DNA of 64,000 bases from Ovis canadensis (lineage: Eukaryota > Chordata > Mammalia > Artiodactyla > Bovidae): the NCBI RefSeq assembly GCF_042477335.2, contig NC_091247.1, positions 224,092,001-224,156,000 on the forward strand, read 5' to 3'. Position 1 is the first letter of the stretch. Every line of letters starts with the position of its first letter. Positions 53,001 through 63,650 of this stretch are shown piece by piece. The notes below the pieces were generated by a model. It worked only from the letters and a program-made list of their open reading frames with translations, did no database searches and was not told where the DNA came from. A program made the translations under genes and the position numbers.

Positions 53001-56000
53001 CAAGGGAGGATGGGAGGGAGGCTCAAAATGGACGGGACATATGTATACCTATGACTGATTCATGCTGATGGACGGCAGAAACCAACACAATTGCCCTCTA
53101 ATTAAAAATAAATATTAAAAAAAAGAAAGGTATTATGTGTATAGGGATCATGACAGTCCCTGGAACATCATAATCACTGAGGAAATATTATTACCTGATT
53201 GTGAATGTATCTTGGTATCAGTTTTTTCATTCATTTATTCAACACTCATTCATTCTTATCTATGTCATGCTTGGGTTGAATGAACTGATACTCATTCATC
53301 CATTTCTTTTTCATCCAAACCACCATTTCCTGAACACTTGCTCTATGTCAAACATAGGCCAGACGTTGAGATTTTGGAGGACCTGGCATAGTCCCTGCCT
53401 GGTCTGATGAAGATCTGAGTCTCTAGATTCTGTCATCTTCAAACCTTTCTCCAAAGTGGGAAAAACATCATGTTTCCTTCCTGGTTCCTAGGTCAATGGT
53501 TTGGTCTTTTTCTTAGGAAGGACAGTCCATGGACACTTGGCAGTCCCAGAGCACTGGATTTAAAATCAGGCTACTGGTTCCCATTTGGCCCCTGTCCTAC
53601 TGTTGGCCTCAAGTCAGTCATCTCATTTTGTATTTTAGATTGCAAGGCAAATACTTTCTTCCTGCAAAATGTCCAAACCCTGCTGAGGCATTTAAAGCAG
53701 AAGGGAACGTGGTCTGTGTGCTCTTGCCTCTTGGCAGATCCTAATTCCCAGAAAGAACCAGTGAAACTGGAGAATATTCTCTCAAACGCCTTCTTTATAT
53801 AAACACACATTACACACAGATGTAATCATACAAACCCAAATGTTCTGAAATCTGTTTCTTTTTCTCCTTTCTCAACCATGTACAGAGGCATCTCCATGAC
53901 AGTACCTATAGATTAAATAGCTGCTTGTATTCCATAATGTAGTAGTTTGATGAAGCCAGTTCTTTACTGATGGACATTTAGGTTGCTTCTAGTTTTTTAC
54001 TCTTTAAAAAAGTATGTCCCTGTACAAATATAATTTGCGGGCTTTTACAAGGATTTTGGTAGGTTAAATTCTTGGAAGAGAAATTTCTGGGTAGAAAGGA
54101 AAGGACATTTTATCATTTGAAAGGGGTTTGGCTGCAAGTAACAATTCTTTGCTCAAAATGGAGTTTATTATTATCTCAAATGACAAATGAGTTGGAGCAG
54201 TTCCAGGGTCAGTTAATTTATTATCAGACATGTCATCAAACACCTTCAGTCTGTCTTTCTGGTCAGTCATCTTTGTAACTACACTCTGGTACACAGTACC
54301 AGAAAAGGGGATTATCACTGCAGTCCCATTTTATTTATTATTTTTAAGTTTTTTTTAAATTGAAGGTTAATTGCTTTACAGAATTTTGTTGTTTTCTGTC
54401 AAACCTCAACATTGAATCAGCCATAGATACACATATATCCCCTCCTTTTTGAACCCCCCCTCCCATTTCCCTCCGACCCCTCTAGTTTCAGTCCCATTTT
54501 AAGTGTGAAGGAAATCTTGCCCAGAAGCCCCCTGGCTGATTTCCCCTCCTTCCTATTGGCTGGGATGATGTCACATGCCCTTGCCCAAGCCAATCACTGG
54601 TAAGGAAAAGAACCATTATGATTGGTTTAGCCCAGTGCAGGTTCACCTGTCCTGCTGTGTGCAGACAGAGGAAGTGATGCTGGCTGCTGGGTAGGCAGCT
54701 TGCTCATTTTGGTAGGTGTTGCTTCACAGAGACCTCACCAGTTCACAGGCTGAGTGCGTTGACAGTGTTGGAGAGTGCTCTTTCCTTCACCTCATTGACC
54801 AGGCTCTCTCCTTTCATTAGCCTCATAGGTGACAAGAGTTGTCTTGTTGTTTTAATGTGTTTTTTTTTTCTTTAAATTATATTTATTTCTTTTGGCTGTG
54901 CTGAGTCTTCACTGCAGTGCATGGGCTTTCTCTAGTTGCCGAGAACAGGCTTCTCATTGCAGTGACTTCTCTTGTTGTGGAGCGCAGGGCTCTAGGGCTC
55001 AATAATTACGGTGCATGGGCTTAGCTGCCCCGGGGCATGTGGGATTTTCTCAGACCAGGGATAGAACCTGCGTCCTTTGCATTGGCAGGTGGATTCTTAA
55101 CCACTGAAGCACTGGGGAAGTCCTCTGAGTATCTTTTCTTAATGAGTTATGTTCCTGTGAATTTCCTGTTTATATTATTTGTGCATCTTATTTTTTTTAA
55201 TTATCTTTTAATAATCGTATTTATTTATTTATTTTTGATTGTGCTGGGTCTCTGTTGCTGCGAGGGCTTTTCTCTAGTCGTGACTCTGTAGCTGCAGTGT
55301 GCAGGCTTCTCATTGTGGTGGCTTCTCTTGTTGCTGAGCACCAGCGTTAGGGTGCACGGGTTTCAGTAGTTGTGGTTCCCTGACTCTAGAGCGCAGGCTC
55401 AATAGTTGTGGCACATGGGCTTAGCTGCCCCAAGGAATGTGGGACTTGGCCAGATCAGGGATCAAACCTGTGTCCCCTGAATTGGCCGATGGATTCTTAA
55501 CCACTGGACCACCAGGAAAGTCCCCTGAGTATCTTTCCTTAATGAATTGTGTTTCCTGTGAATTTCCTGTTTTATGTCCTTTGCTCCTCCTTTTAAGTAA
55601 TCATAGTGATTATAGAATAAAAATAGTTGATAGTAAATGCGTATCTTGTGTCAAACATGTCATTGAACTTTCACAACAACCCCTGACAGTAGCTACTGCT
55701 TCTGTTTTAGAGGCGAGGGAAGTGAGACACTGAGAAATTAAGCAGCTCATATACAGTTAATAGGGAGCCAAATCTTGGATTTGAACCAGCATGCCCCTGG
55801 GTGTGAGGTCACATACCATGCTGACATATTGATGGAATCATTTTCTGTTGGTTCTTTTAATTCACAGCGGTATTTCTGAGACGAGCTTATTTGAGTCAGG
55901 TCCCACTTAGAATTCCTAAATTATAAGAAACTGGACCCAGAGCTGGGGGGAGGGGACCGCCCAGTCTGGTGATGGGATTCTGGGGAGACTGGGGCCTTGG

Positions 56001-59000
56001 TTTTCTCCTTGGACTTTTTTCTTTAGAAAGAAACAAGATTTATTTGGCTTACGTGCTCCTTGCCCTTCCACCAAGTGCCCTCTCCGAGTCATGCCTGACC
56101 CTCACCCTGGAGGAACTCACCCCCCTCTTTGGCTGAGAACCAGTGATCTTTTAACCACTGTCTTGGTCTGCTCTGACTGCTATAACAAAATATTATAGAC
56201 TGGGTGGCTTAAACAACAGACACTTATTTTCTCACAGTTCTGGAGCGTAGATGACCCAGATCAAGGTGCTGACAGATTTGGTTTCTACTGAGAGCTCTCT
56301 TCCTTCTCACAGATGGCTAGCTGCCTTCTCACTGGCCTCATCTGGCCTTTTCTTGGTGATGTCTGCCTGTAGGGAGAGGGAGGGAGAACTCTGTGTTGTC
56401 TCTTCTAATAAAGAAATCAATCCTATCAGACCAGGACCCTACCCTTATAGCCTCATTGAACCTTAATCACCTCCTTCGAGGCCCTATTTCCTAACAGTCA
56501 CATTGGTGGTTAGGACTGCCAACATGTGGTTTGCGGGGGACACAAACATTCAGTCTCTAGATTCTACTCTTCCCACCTCCCCAAAATTCATGGTCTCATC
56601 ACATGCAAAATGGATTCATTCCATCGCATTAACCCCCAAATTATCAACTCGTTCCTGCATCAACTCTCAAGTCCAGAGTCTCGTCTGAATCAGATATGGT
56701 TGAGACAAGAGGGATGATTCCTTCTGAAGCAGAATTCCTCTCCAGCTGTGAACCTGTGAAACCAGGCAAGTCACAAGCTTTCAAAGCGCAGTGGTGGGAC
56801 GGGCATGGGACACACGTTCTCCTTCTCAAAGGGATTCATGGGAAAGAAGAAAGAGGTCACAGGTTCCGAGTGTGTGCAAAGCCCAGTGGGGTGAATTCCA
56901 TTCAATTTTAAGGCTTGAGAAGCATCTTCTTTGGTTTGATATTCCTCCTTCCTGGGCCCCTGGGGCGCAGCATCACCCCCACAGCTTTGCCAGCATTTTG
57001 CACCCCAAGACTCTGGGCTTGTAGAAAAGGAAGCAGTGGCCCCACCCTTTGAAATGGAGCAGGCGGCCCTGATGATCCCTGAATCAACTTAGGGTTATAT
57101 TTCCTTTTTCTTAAAGAATAGAGCATGTTTTTAGCCACATAGCTTTGTTGTCCTGTCCCGTAGAATTTCGGCAGTCCTACAGCCTTCTCTTTACTCTTTT
57201 TTTTTTCTTTTAAGCTCAAGAAGAAAAATGATCTCTTTTTTCCTCCCAAACTTTAAGCTTTTTATTTTGTATTGGGGTATAGCCCGTGGACAATGTTGTG
57301 GTAGTTTCAGGTGAACGGTGAAGGCACTCAGCCACACGCGCACGCATCCTTTCTCCCCCAACCCCCCTCCCATCCAGGCTGGCACATAACATCGAGCAGA
57401 GTTCCATGTGCTCTACAGTAGGTCCTTGTTGGTGATCCATTTTAAATATAGCAGTGTGTACATGACCTTCCTGAAGTCCCTAACTATCTGACAGCCATAG
57501 GTTGTTTTCTAAGTCCATGAGTCTCTCTCTGTTTTGTAAGTTCATTTTGTATCATTTCTATTTCTATTTATTTATTTATTTATTTTGGGGTATCATTTCT
57601 TTTTAGATTGCACATATAAGGGATATCATGCAATGTCTCTCCTTCTCTGTCTGACTCACTCCACTCAGTATGACAGTCTCTGGGTCCATCCATGTTGCTG
57701 AGATGGGATGATTTCATTCTGTTTAATGATAGCCTTCCTTCATTCTGTCATTCAGTTTCCTCTGTCCCCTTCAGTTCAGACTGGCATTATTTCTGCTTCT
57801 ATAATCCCATCTCTGTTTCTGATTTCTACTGATGGCTGGTTTGATCTGTACTAATCTCCTTACCAAACAGTTGTTCAGCCACACACCAAACAGTTGTTCT
57901 GGTGTGCTTCTCAGAACACTCCTCATTTTTTTTTGCAATATGAATACATTATGGCTATAGATATGGATCGTTCTGGTTCCTTTTGTTAAACAATCCCTTC
58001 TTCAATTCATCTCTCTTCTCTGCATTTTAGCATAAGCAATAAGGAGAACCCGTGCCAACACTTCTATACTTGGCTTAGACTTGGCTTAGACCCGTGCCAC
58101 TGCTTCTGTGCTCCTCTGCTAAATACCCAGTTTCATCACATGCAAAGTCTACCCTCCACCAAACACAAGAACACAGTTCAGTGAAGTACTTTGTCACTTT
58201 TTAACAAGCATCACCTTTCTTTCAGTTTCAGGTAACCTATCCTTCATTTTCATCTGAGTTCTTACCAGAATTGCCTTTCGTGTCCATGTCTTTACCAACG
58301 GAGAGGCAGGAGACTACAGTTCGGTCGCTGGGTCGGGAAGATCCCCTGGAGGAGGGCATGGCAACCCACTCCAGTATTCTTGCATGGAGAATCCCATGGA
58401 CAGAGGAGCCTGGCGGGCTGCAGTCCACGGGGTTGTAAAGGGTCGGACACGCCTGAGCACACACACCTTTTGCCAGCAGCCCTTCCATGGCACTCTAGGG
58501 GTTTGGTAGCATGCACCTCAAAGCCTTTTCAGTCTCTACTCAGCATCCGGCTCCAGAGCCGCTTCCATATGCTTAGTGTTTGTTATAGCAACACTCCACT
58601 TCTCCGTACCAAAATCTATATTCGTCTAGACAGTCTGCCAGAACAAAACACTGGATCAGAACCCTCTGCTCGTGACTACATGAAACCTGAATTCCATCCT
58701 CAGAGGCTGTGTCTGCAAGTACAGCCGGTCACACTTAGGGCTTCAACACATGCATTTGGCCGGGGACACAAACATTTAATTCGTAACGACCACCTGTAAA
58801 AAAAATGTTCTTCCCAGGGGAGGGAAACTGAGGAAAGGGGAGGCATGTGGGGCGTTCGGTGCCTTCTGGGGCTGTGGAGGGCATGTCTTTGCTCACGTGG
58901 GATTTGTCAAGGTGGCTATCTGAGGCTCATCTCTCCAGGCCTTTTGACCCAGGCCCCACCATCCCTACATGCTCATGAGCAACTTCCCTAGCCTCTTGGA

Positions 59001-62000
59001 AGCACTATTTTCCTGCCTGATGGGGTCGTAGTGAAATTTAAGTAAATCTCATTTGTTTAATGACAACACGTTTTCGTGTATGGCAGAGTCTTCCTACTCA
59101 CCATGCTCCCAAGTACCCACCCTGGTCCATCCACACTGGCCTCCCTGTTCCTCCTCAAATACGCCAACCAATTTCTACCTCAGAACCTTTGCACCCACTG
59201 TTCCTTTTGCCTCAATACTTTCCCCCAAACATTCACAATGACTTGTACCCTCTGGTCACTGAGGTCTCTGTTCCCGAGTCCTGTATATAATTATAGCACC
59301 CTGTCACTCTATCTTCTTATCTTCTCCTTTATTATTACAATTTAAATCTATTTGTTCCTTTGATTTTTAAAAAATATTTATTTATTAATTTATTGGGGTG
59401 CACCAAGTCTTTCATTGCATATAGCACTCAGGATCTTTGATCTTCACTGAGGCATGTGGGATCTAGTTCCCTGACCAGAGATTGAACCAGGCCCCCTGCG
59501 TTGGAAGTCTTAGCCACTGGACCACCAAAGTCCCCTAAATCTAAATGTGGTGTCCCTCCTCCCCCAGAACATGTGCTCTATAAACAGGGGGAGACCTTGT
59601 CACCTTTGTTCATTGCTGAATTCTCAGCAGGCCCACAACGGGGCGGCTTTTCTTTAGCTGATCGCAGGCGGCTGGTGGCTCTTCTAAAGCTCCTCTTCTC
59701 ATCTGCATGTAATGGACATACTGTGAGTGTTGACTGGAATATTCAGCATAGGAATTCTGATCTAACGGCAGTCATTTATTGTCTGCTGTGTACCAGGCCC
59801 TGAAATGAGGGCCTTCTATGTATTAATCCTGTTGGTGGGCACTAGTTGTAATCTCCGATTTACGCAGCAGGAGACTGCCGCTCAGAGGGGATCGGAACCC
59901 CTCTGCATAGCCCACGTGTGTGTCTGCACTGCTGCTTTGGGATTTTGGTGGTCAGAGAAACGCATTCACGCCCACCAGCTGCGGAGCCTTCATACTGCCT
60001 GGGGCAGAGAATAAAGAGAATGTTTATTCCCTGGTGTGAGGTTCAGATTTGTCAGGAATTACCACTAGGATGGTTACAGGCAGCATTTGTTTGTTAAGTC
60101 TGTTCAGACCTCAGGGCCTAGAGAACTGACGCAGAGACGTATCTGTGACCCCCAAGGTTTTCTGAGAAGACTGTGGGCTGAATGGGGCCCAGGGGGGTTG
60201 GAGTAGGGGAGCAACAGGGCACGTGTTCCCATGAGGTGTGTGCTGGTGTGGGGAAGTTGACCAGCAAAAGTCAAGAGAGGCTCTCGGCTGGGGAGTACGG
60301 GGTCTGATCTGTGGTTTGAAAGACCCCTGTGATGGCATTGAGGAAGTGGGGGCAGGCACCACCCCAGGTGGTGGGGAGGGACGGATGGGGAGACCATGGG
60401 TGTGGTGGCCATGGGCATGACTGCTTCGGGGGAAGTCACTCTGGCCACGCCCTGGGCTGCTGCTGGTCCAGGCCTGCATGGTCCTTCTTCCCTCCCACCC
60501 CCCACTCTCCCCCAGCTTCCTGGCCAGTGCTGGGCTGCGCTGTTGTCTTTCCACCCAATGAGCCTCTCTTCCAGGGCAAGGGTTGGGTCTGACACCAGGT
60601 TCCCAGGAAATGGGGTAACTGAGTGTGCGATGGTGCTGTTGGAGAGAGTAGGAGCAGCTCCATGGAGGAACCGGGCTTGAAAGGATGTATGGAGTTTCAT
60701 TAACAAGGATGCATGGAGGAGCATGGCAGCATAGGCAGAAGGAACGGCAAAGGCAAAAGCCTGGAGGTGGGAAACCCCCCAGGCCGTCTGGCTGGAGCCC
60801 TGATGTGGGGCGTGGGTGTAAGGATGATGAGCGCTTGTATCACAGACAGGGACACCGAGGGCTAGGAGACCGACCAAGAGGCCGGCTCGGGGAGACGCGG
60901 GCAGCCTGGGGCCACTGCTGCCCGCCTCCTGCAGGAGAACAGGGTCTCAGCGGTTAGGTCCATCGCAGGAAACACTTGCAGCATCTTTGGCAAGAGGGAG
61001 TGGATGACACACACGCGCACGGTTGTTGGACTGTCGCTCCGAGCCAGGACTTCCGCACGTGTCATCTTCTGAACCCATGACAGCCAGCGCGTCGGGAACG
61101 CCATCAGCCCCATTTTCCCCATCCGTCAGGCACATGACCACGATCCAGAGTCACGTGGTGTGCAAATGCTGGCCCTCACACCTGGGTCTGAGTCCAAGGC
61201 CCTGGCAGGGCCGGCAGACACATAGTGAGTGCTTGCCAGTGGCCCCGGTCCTGCCTGGAGAGGGGAACGGGTGTGAGCAGTGCTGCTCTGGGAGCCTGAA
61301 GACGCAGCATGGCTTCAGCCCTCCTCGCGCGAACCGGCGGGGGGAGCAAGGTTCCCGTGGCCTGAGCCCCTCGCTCTTAATGCTCTCATCCGTCTCCTTG
61401 GAGCCTCAGGGCCACCCTGCCTGACCTGGGCCACATGCCATCTCACGGCTTGGAGTGTTGGTAGGGCTGTGGCCTCTTGATGAGCTGGGTTCCAGCCACG
61501 GGTTAAGTGACCTTGGGAAAGAGACTTCATTTCTTTGTGTCTTACTCTTCTCATCTGGAAAATGGGGGTAGTGACCCCCTGCCCGCTTACCTTATGTGAG
61601 GACAAGGTGGTCGAACCCAGGGTGGGGAATAAAGAACAAGGAAGCAGAGAATTTTTAGAAAGTGTCAATTTGGTATACTTGCTGCCTCTCCAAAGTAGTT
61701 AGGTGTTTTTTATACTTTTTTAGACCTCTTTGCCAGTGAGGCAGTGAGGTTCCTCTGCCTGTGTCTGCATATCAGCCCTCTGAAGATGTTGTGCGGGGCA
61801 GAGATATGAAGCTGGAGGGGTCCTGCAGTCCCCGGCTATCCCATCCCCCAGCCTTGCCTGAATCCTCTCACAGTAATGGTTTGATGGGCAGAGCCTGGAA
61901 AGGGCCTGGAAGTGGCTGGGATAAAAAGTACTGGCCAGTGGGGCAGTGAGTGCCCCGGACTCAGTTTCTCCCCTGGGGTAGGCCTAGCCCCCTCGGGGCT

Positions 62001-63077
62001 GTCACTGGGTGGGATCAGCTGAGCTCCATGGTGGCATGGAGGAGGAGCCCAGCAGGCTGTTTGGATCTGGCCAGGAACTTCCAGCTCCCGGGGGTGAGGG
62101 GGCCCCTCGCCCTGGGGGTACCAGACCCCTAGCTGCTCTGCCTGCGCCTCCTTTCTCCTGAAGCACCCCCGCCTTCCGTTTTGACTCTCTTCATCTCTGG
62201 AGCAGATCCCTGCACAAGTTCAGCGCCATTCATTTGCTATGCTGCCTTGGGCCACCCTTCAGCCTCCCTGAGCCTCGGTCTTTCCTTATCCATAACATGG
62301 GGAATTCACACCACCTCACCGGAATGGTGTGGGTACCAGGCCACCGCGGCCTGGTGTGGAGGCCAGCCAGCTTATGACGGGGGCTCCCTGAGCTTCAGTG
62401 TACTGGTAAAATGGGGACAAAGTGACACCCACCTCGAGACTTCCCTAGTGGTCCGGTGGTTAAGACTCTGTACTTCCAGTGCAGGGGGCATGAGTTCAGT
62501 CCCTGGTCAGGGAACTAAGATCCCATATGCCACATGATACCACACACACACACAAAATAGATACCCACCTCCTGGCAGATTCAGTGAGCCTGATACACAG
62601 TGTCTGGCCCACGTGTTATGCTACATTGTAGCTATAATCATGGCCACGGTGGCATTTTCTGTGTTTCTTCTCTCTAAACTGTGCTTGCTGGTAAAGCAAG
62701 ACTTTCCCCTTGAACTTGAGGGTGTCCTGTGCAGTTTGGCAGCCCCAGCCATGTGTGGGGAAGGGCGGGTGGCCTTCATGAACCCCCCTGTCTATTGAAA
62801 GTGCTGTACAAACTCAGGGTCCGGTGGGGGTGCAGGTGTGGATGGAGAGCTGTGTGCTGGAGGTCTGTGTGGTCCCCGAGATGGGTCACCGCCCTCAGGG
62901 ACACTGCGACACCCTGTGAGATGGGATGAGCAGGGAGTGAGGGGACACGTGGTGGGGAGGTGGGGGTGGACGGTGACCAGCCCCACTGACTTCCTGATGG
63001 ACGGCGTTCTCTCCGCAGAGACTGATGGAGAGGCAGAGGCGGAAGGCGGACATCGAGAAGGGGCTGCAGTTCATTCA
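41025..63077 (+). CDS. ZC3H7B: ZC3H7B, 5' part of gene (continues beyond window)
   Basis: ZC3H7B (RoXaN) is an RNA-binding protein with N-terminal TPR repeats and C-terminal CCCH zinc fingers; it is linked to microRNA processing and to interaction with rotavirus NSP3 (family knowledge). Only the start is present: non-coding exon 1, a 21.6-kb intron and the first coding exon, whose peptide [17 protein letters not shown] matches the family N-terminus (human MERQK...). TPR and zinc-finger exons must lie to the right of this window. Head-to-head with RANGAP1, with 12 kb between the two islands, so a shared bidirectional promoter is unlikely. Confidence 0.93.
41040..41405 (+). other. ZC3H7B: Probable non-coding exon 1 of ZC3H7B (5' end not determined)
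   Basis: A strong donor, CCGAG|GTGAGTGCA, is at 41405/41406, and the next downstream coding exon begins at 63019. The 5' boundary is set arbitrarily at the island's core; the true start is unknown. Two short upstream ORFs would lie in this exon (ATG at 41237 and 41275). Confidence 0.5.
41308..41329. repeat. AT-rich palindrome in ZC3H7B exon 1
   Basis: TTATTATTA, C, TAATAATAATAA: a near-perfect inverted repeat surrounded by GC-rich sequence. Confidence 0.8.
42957..43122 (+). repeat. Bov-tA SINE
   Basis: Plus-strand copy from 'gggcttccccaatg' to 'cacgactgagcatgcatg', lacking part of the middle. Confidence 0.9.
43880..43995. repeat. MIR SINE fragment
   Basis: 'ggcattattatctccatttcacagatgaagaaactgagg' is the MIR core. 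Confidence 0.8.
44886..45280 (-). mobile_element. BovB LINE 3' fragment
   Basis: The minus strand reads the RTE C-terminal text (for example [13 protein letters not shown] and [20 protein letters not shown]). Truncated, non-functional. Confidence 0.88.
45365..45520. repeat. MIR SINE fragment
   Basis: 'tataatttatccccattttgcagatggagaaattgcgg' and 'gtaagtggcagagctgg' match MIR. Confidence 0.75.
46263..46500 (-). repeat. CHR-type SINE, long form
   Basis: 'aaaatatttatttatcgatatggctgc' tail, 'ctctagttgtggca' middle, 'ttagttccctgaccagggatcgaacc' and 'caaccactggacc': reverse-oriented. Confidence 0.82.
47228..47362 (+). repeat. CHR-type SINE with AAT-rich tail
   Basis: 'aggactcccctggtggccca', 'gggttcgatccctggtcagggaactaga' and a tail of aataataataata. 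Confidence 0.85.
47395..47942 (+). repeat. L2 LINE 3' fragment
   Basis: 'aaaccttccagtggttccccagc', 'ccttgaacattctaagcttgttcccacc' and 'gtggttatttgttgagtaaatgaa' in consensus order. Confidence 0.8.
48003..48202 (+). repeat. Bov-tA SINE
   Basis: Full-length plus-strand Bov-tA, from 'gggcttccctgggggctcc' to 'cggacacgactgaacacac'. Confidence 0.93.
49058..49178 (-). repeat. CHR-type SINE
   Basis: 'ttggccacttcacgctgcatgtgggatcttagttcc' to 'ggaccaccagggaagtccc'. Confidence 0.88.
49300..49620. repeat. Possible second copy of the unclassified repeat seen at 12880
   Basis: Shares 'taccacagacct..caggcagcctgg' with the 12888 region. Too diverged for a family name. Confidence 0.25.
50160..50310. repeat. 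MIR SINE
   Basis: 'gagttcaaagcccagtttcgtcactta', 'ggtcacttcatctctttgtgcct' and 'gtttcctcatctgtaaaatgaggg' are in MIR consensus order. Confidence 0.88.
50330..50450. repeat. TATATAGTATCTTA tandem repeat
   Basis: About six variants of tatatagtatctta at 50333-50447 in an AT-rich stretch. Confidence 0.8.
50477..50690 (+). repeat. Bov-tA SINE
   Basis: Full-length plus-strand Bov-tA, 'gggcttccctggtggctgagtgg' to 'agtcagacaagactta'. Confidence 0.93.
51332..51522 (-). repeat. CHR-type SINE
   Basis: 'ttatttgtttggctgcgctgggtctta', 'ctagttccctgaccaggggttgaacc' and 'ccgctgggtcaccagggaggtcc'. Confidence 0.85.
52618..52785 (+). repeat. MIR SINE
   Basis: 'gggtttgaatcccagctctgcc', 'tgtgaccttgggtaagtcacttaacttctctgtgcc' and 'aaattgggaatgatagtag' are MIR landmarks. 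Confidence 0.9.
52806..53008 (-). repeat. Bov-tA SINE
   Basis: 'gttagtcgctcagtcgtgcccgactctttgcga' to 'gactgagttacaaggga'. Confidence 0.93.
53010..53125 (+). repeat. Ruminant L1 3' end
   Basis: 'ggacatatgtatacctatgactgattcatg', then 'ctctaattaaaaataaatattaaaaaaa', the 3' end of bovine-type L1. Confidence 0.75.
53830..54120 (-). repeat. L1M 3' UTR-type fragment
   Basis: 'tactgatggacatttaggttgcttctagtttttt' and 'ggttaaattcttggaagagaaatttctgggt' are the reverse complement of old L1 3' ends. Confidence 0.7.
54335..54490 (-). repeat. Ruminant L1 3' end
   Basis: 'attgaaggttaattgctttacagaattttg', 'aacattgaatcagccatagatacacatatatcccc' and 'cccctcccatttccctccgacccc': reverse of the bovine L1 3' end. 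Confidence 0.75.
54855..55173 (-). repeat. CHR-type SINE plus flank, tandem copy 1
   Basis: A reverse long-form CHR SINE (to about 55124) followed by the flank ctgagtatcttttcttaatg...gaatttcctgttt, which recurs after the next SINE at 55525-55573. Confidence 0.85.
55190..55573 (-). repeat. CHR-type SINE plus flank, tandem copy 2
   Basis: Second long-form CHR SINE, followed by almost the same 48-bp flank (ctgagtatctttccttaatg...). The SINE is longer than copy 1. Confidence 0.85.
56158..56555 (-). mobile_element. MaLR LTR (3' LTR of an antisense provirus remnant)
   Basis: 'gctctgactgctataacaaaatattatagactgggtggctt' and 'acagttctggag' at one end, 'gtggtttgcgggggacacaaacattca' at the other: a mammalian ERVL-MaLR LTR read in reverse. 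Non-autonomous endogenous element without retroviral genes. Confidence 0.75.
57252..57740 (-). mobile_element. L1 3' fragment
   Basis: 'attttgtattggggtatagcccgtggacaatgttgtggtag', 'gtaggtccttgttggtgatccattttaaatatagcagtg' and 'atgacagtctctgggtccatccatgttgctg' are the ruminant L1 3' region in reverse. Inserted in the MaLR element. Confidence 0.85.
58299..58467 (+). repeat. Bov-tA SINE inserted in MaLR
   Basis: 'gggtcgggaagatcccctgg', 'ggcaacccactccagtattcttgc' and 'gggtcggacacgcctgagc'. The 5' tRNA-like head is partly lost. Confidence 0.92.
58612..58795 (-). mobile_element. MaLR LTR (5' LTR of the antisense provirus), internally deleted
   Basis: Starts after the 'accaaaatct' junction with 'atattcgtctagacagtctgccagaacaaaacac' and ends 'catttggccggggacacaaacattta'; the middle of the LTR is missing compared with the copy at 56158. 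Confidence 0.6.
59090..59350 (+). repeat. L2 LINE 3' fragment
   Basis: 'actggcctccctgttcctcctcaaatacgcc', 'cctcagaacctttgcacccactgttccttttgcc' is the L2 core. Confidence 0.85.
59365..59540 (-). repeat. CHR-type SINE
   Basis: 'aaaatatttatttattaatttattggggtgcacc' to 'ccactggaccaccaaagtcccc', reverse-oriented. Confidence 0.82.
61480..61600. repeat. MIR SINE
   Basis: 'gagctgggttccagccacgggttaagtgaccttgggaaagagac' and 'cttctcatctggaaaatggggg'. Confidence 0.8.
62433..62560 (+). repeat. CHR-type SINE with CA tail
   Basis: 'gacttccctagtggtccggtggttaagactctg', 'gggaactaagatcccatatgcc', then cacacacaca. Confidence 0.87.
63019..63077 (+). CDS. ZC3H7B: ZC3H7B first coding exon (exon 2)
   Basis: Acceptor CTCCGCAG (63011-63018), six bases of 5'UTR, ATG at 63025-63027, then 17 codons ([17 protein letters not shown]) and CA of the next Gln codon, donor CA|GTGAGTG. 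The peptide and the split Gln codon match the known ZC3H7B N-terminus, which continues into the TPR domain. The -3 base is C (CTGATGG has +4 G), so initiation context is moderate. Confidence 0.95.
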
Positions 63078-63479
63078 GTGAGTGTGTGTTTGGGGCGGGG
63101 GGGTGTGGCGGCCAGGGGGTGGCAGGGCGCGGTCCTCTGGGACATCCCAGAGCAATCTTCTCCAGGGCTCCCTTTTCTTGCTTGCTGAGCTTTTGCTGTT
63201 CAGACTGCCCTGTGTGTTGGGGAGTGAGGAGGTGGGACAGGTTGGGAAGGGGCTGGCGGGGCAGGGGCCGGGGGTGCTCCTAACCCTGAGTCATGATCTC
63301 GACATACACACACGCTTCCTGACCCGACCCTGGCCACCCTGTGGTCTTGTCCAGCATATCATTTTACCTTCCCTGTCCACGCATGCTCCTACGCTCCCTG
63401 TTAATTCTCTTGCTTGTCTGTGCACATCCCGTAGTCTTTGCTGAGCACGTCTTTCCATTCCATGCTGGGCCCTTCACAT

Positions 63480-63650
63480 CCGTCGTCTCTCTTATCTTCA
63501 CAACAGCTCAGTTCAGCAGGTGCTTTTATCTCCATTTTGCAGATGAGAAAGCTGAGGCTCAGAGAGGTTAAGAAACTGGTTTACAGTCACACAACTACTA
63601 AGCGATGGAATTCTAACCTGGGTCTTGTGGACTCCAAAGCCCAAATTTCT
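63480..63650. repeat. MIR SINE
   Basis: 'aggtgcttttatctccattttgcagatgagaaagctgaggctcagagaggttaag' and 'gtcacacaactactaagcgatgg' are in MIR order. Confidence 0.9.

Larger units (their letters stand above)
56556..58611 (-). mobile_element. MaLR internal region, interrupted by L1 and Bov-tA
   Basis: Between the two LTRs the sequence follows the MaLR internal consensus in reverse: 'cttctgaagcagaattcctc', 'gtgtgcaaagcccagtgggg', 'cctttctttcagtttcaggtaacc', then 'cagagccgcttccatatgc' and 'ccacttctccgtacc'. No open frame. Interrupted at about 57252-57740 (L1) and 58299-58467 (Bov-tA). Confidence 0.65.
42291..63018 (+). other. ZC3H7B: ZC3H7B intron 1 (main part)
   Basis: Intronic, 41406-63018 in total. 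Repeats are listed separately. Stretches without assigned features (42.3-42.9, 43.1-43.9, 44.0-44.9, 45.5-46.2, 46.5-47.2, 48.2-49.0, 50.7-51.3, 51.5-52.6, 53.4-53.8, 59.9-62.4 kb) contain only scattered MIR/L2-like text and open frames of no recognisable content. Confidence 0.8.

Noticed and set aside
60104-60877. 257-residue minus-strand open frame in ZC3H7B intron 1
   Set aside because: No recognisable motif, biased Pro/Ser/His content and no splice or promoter context.
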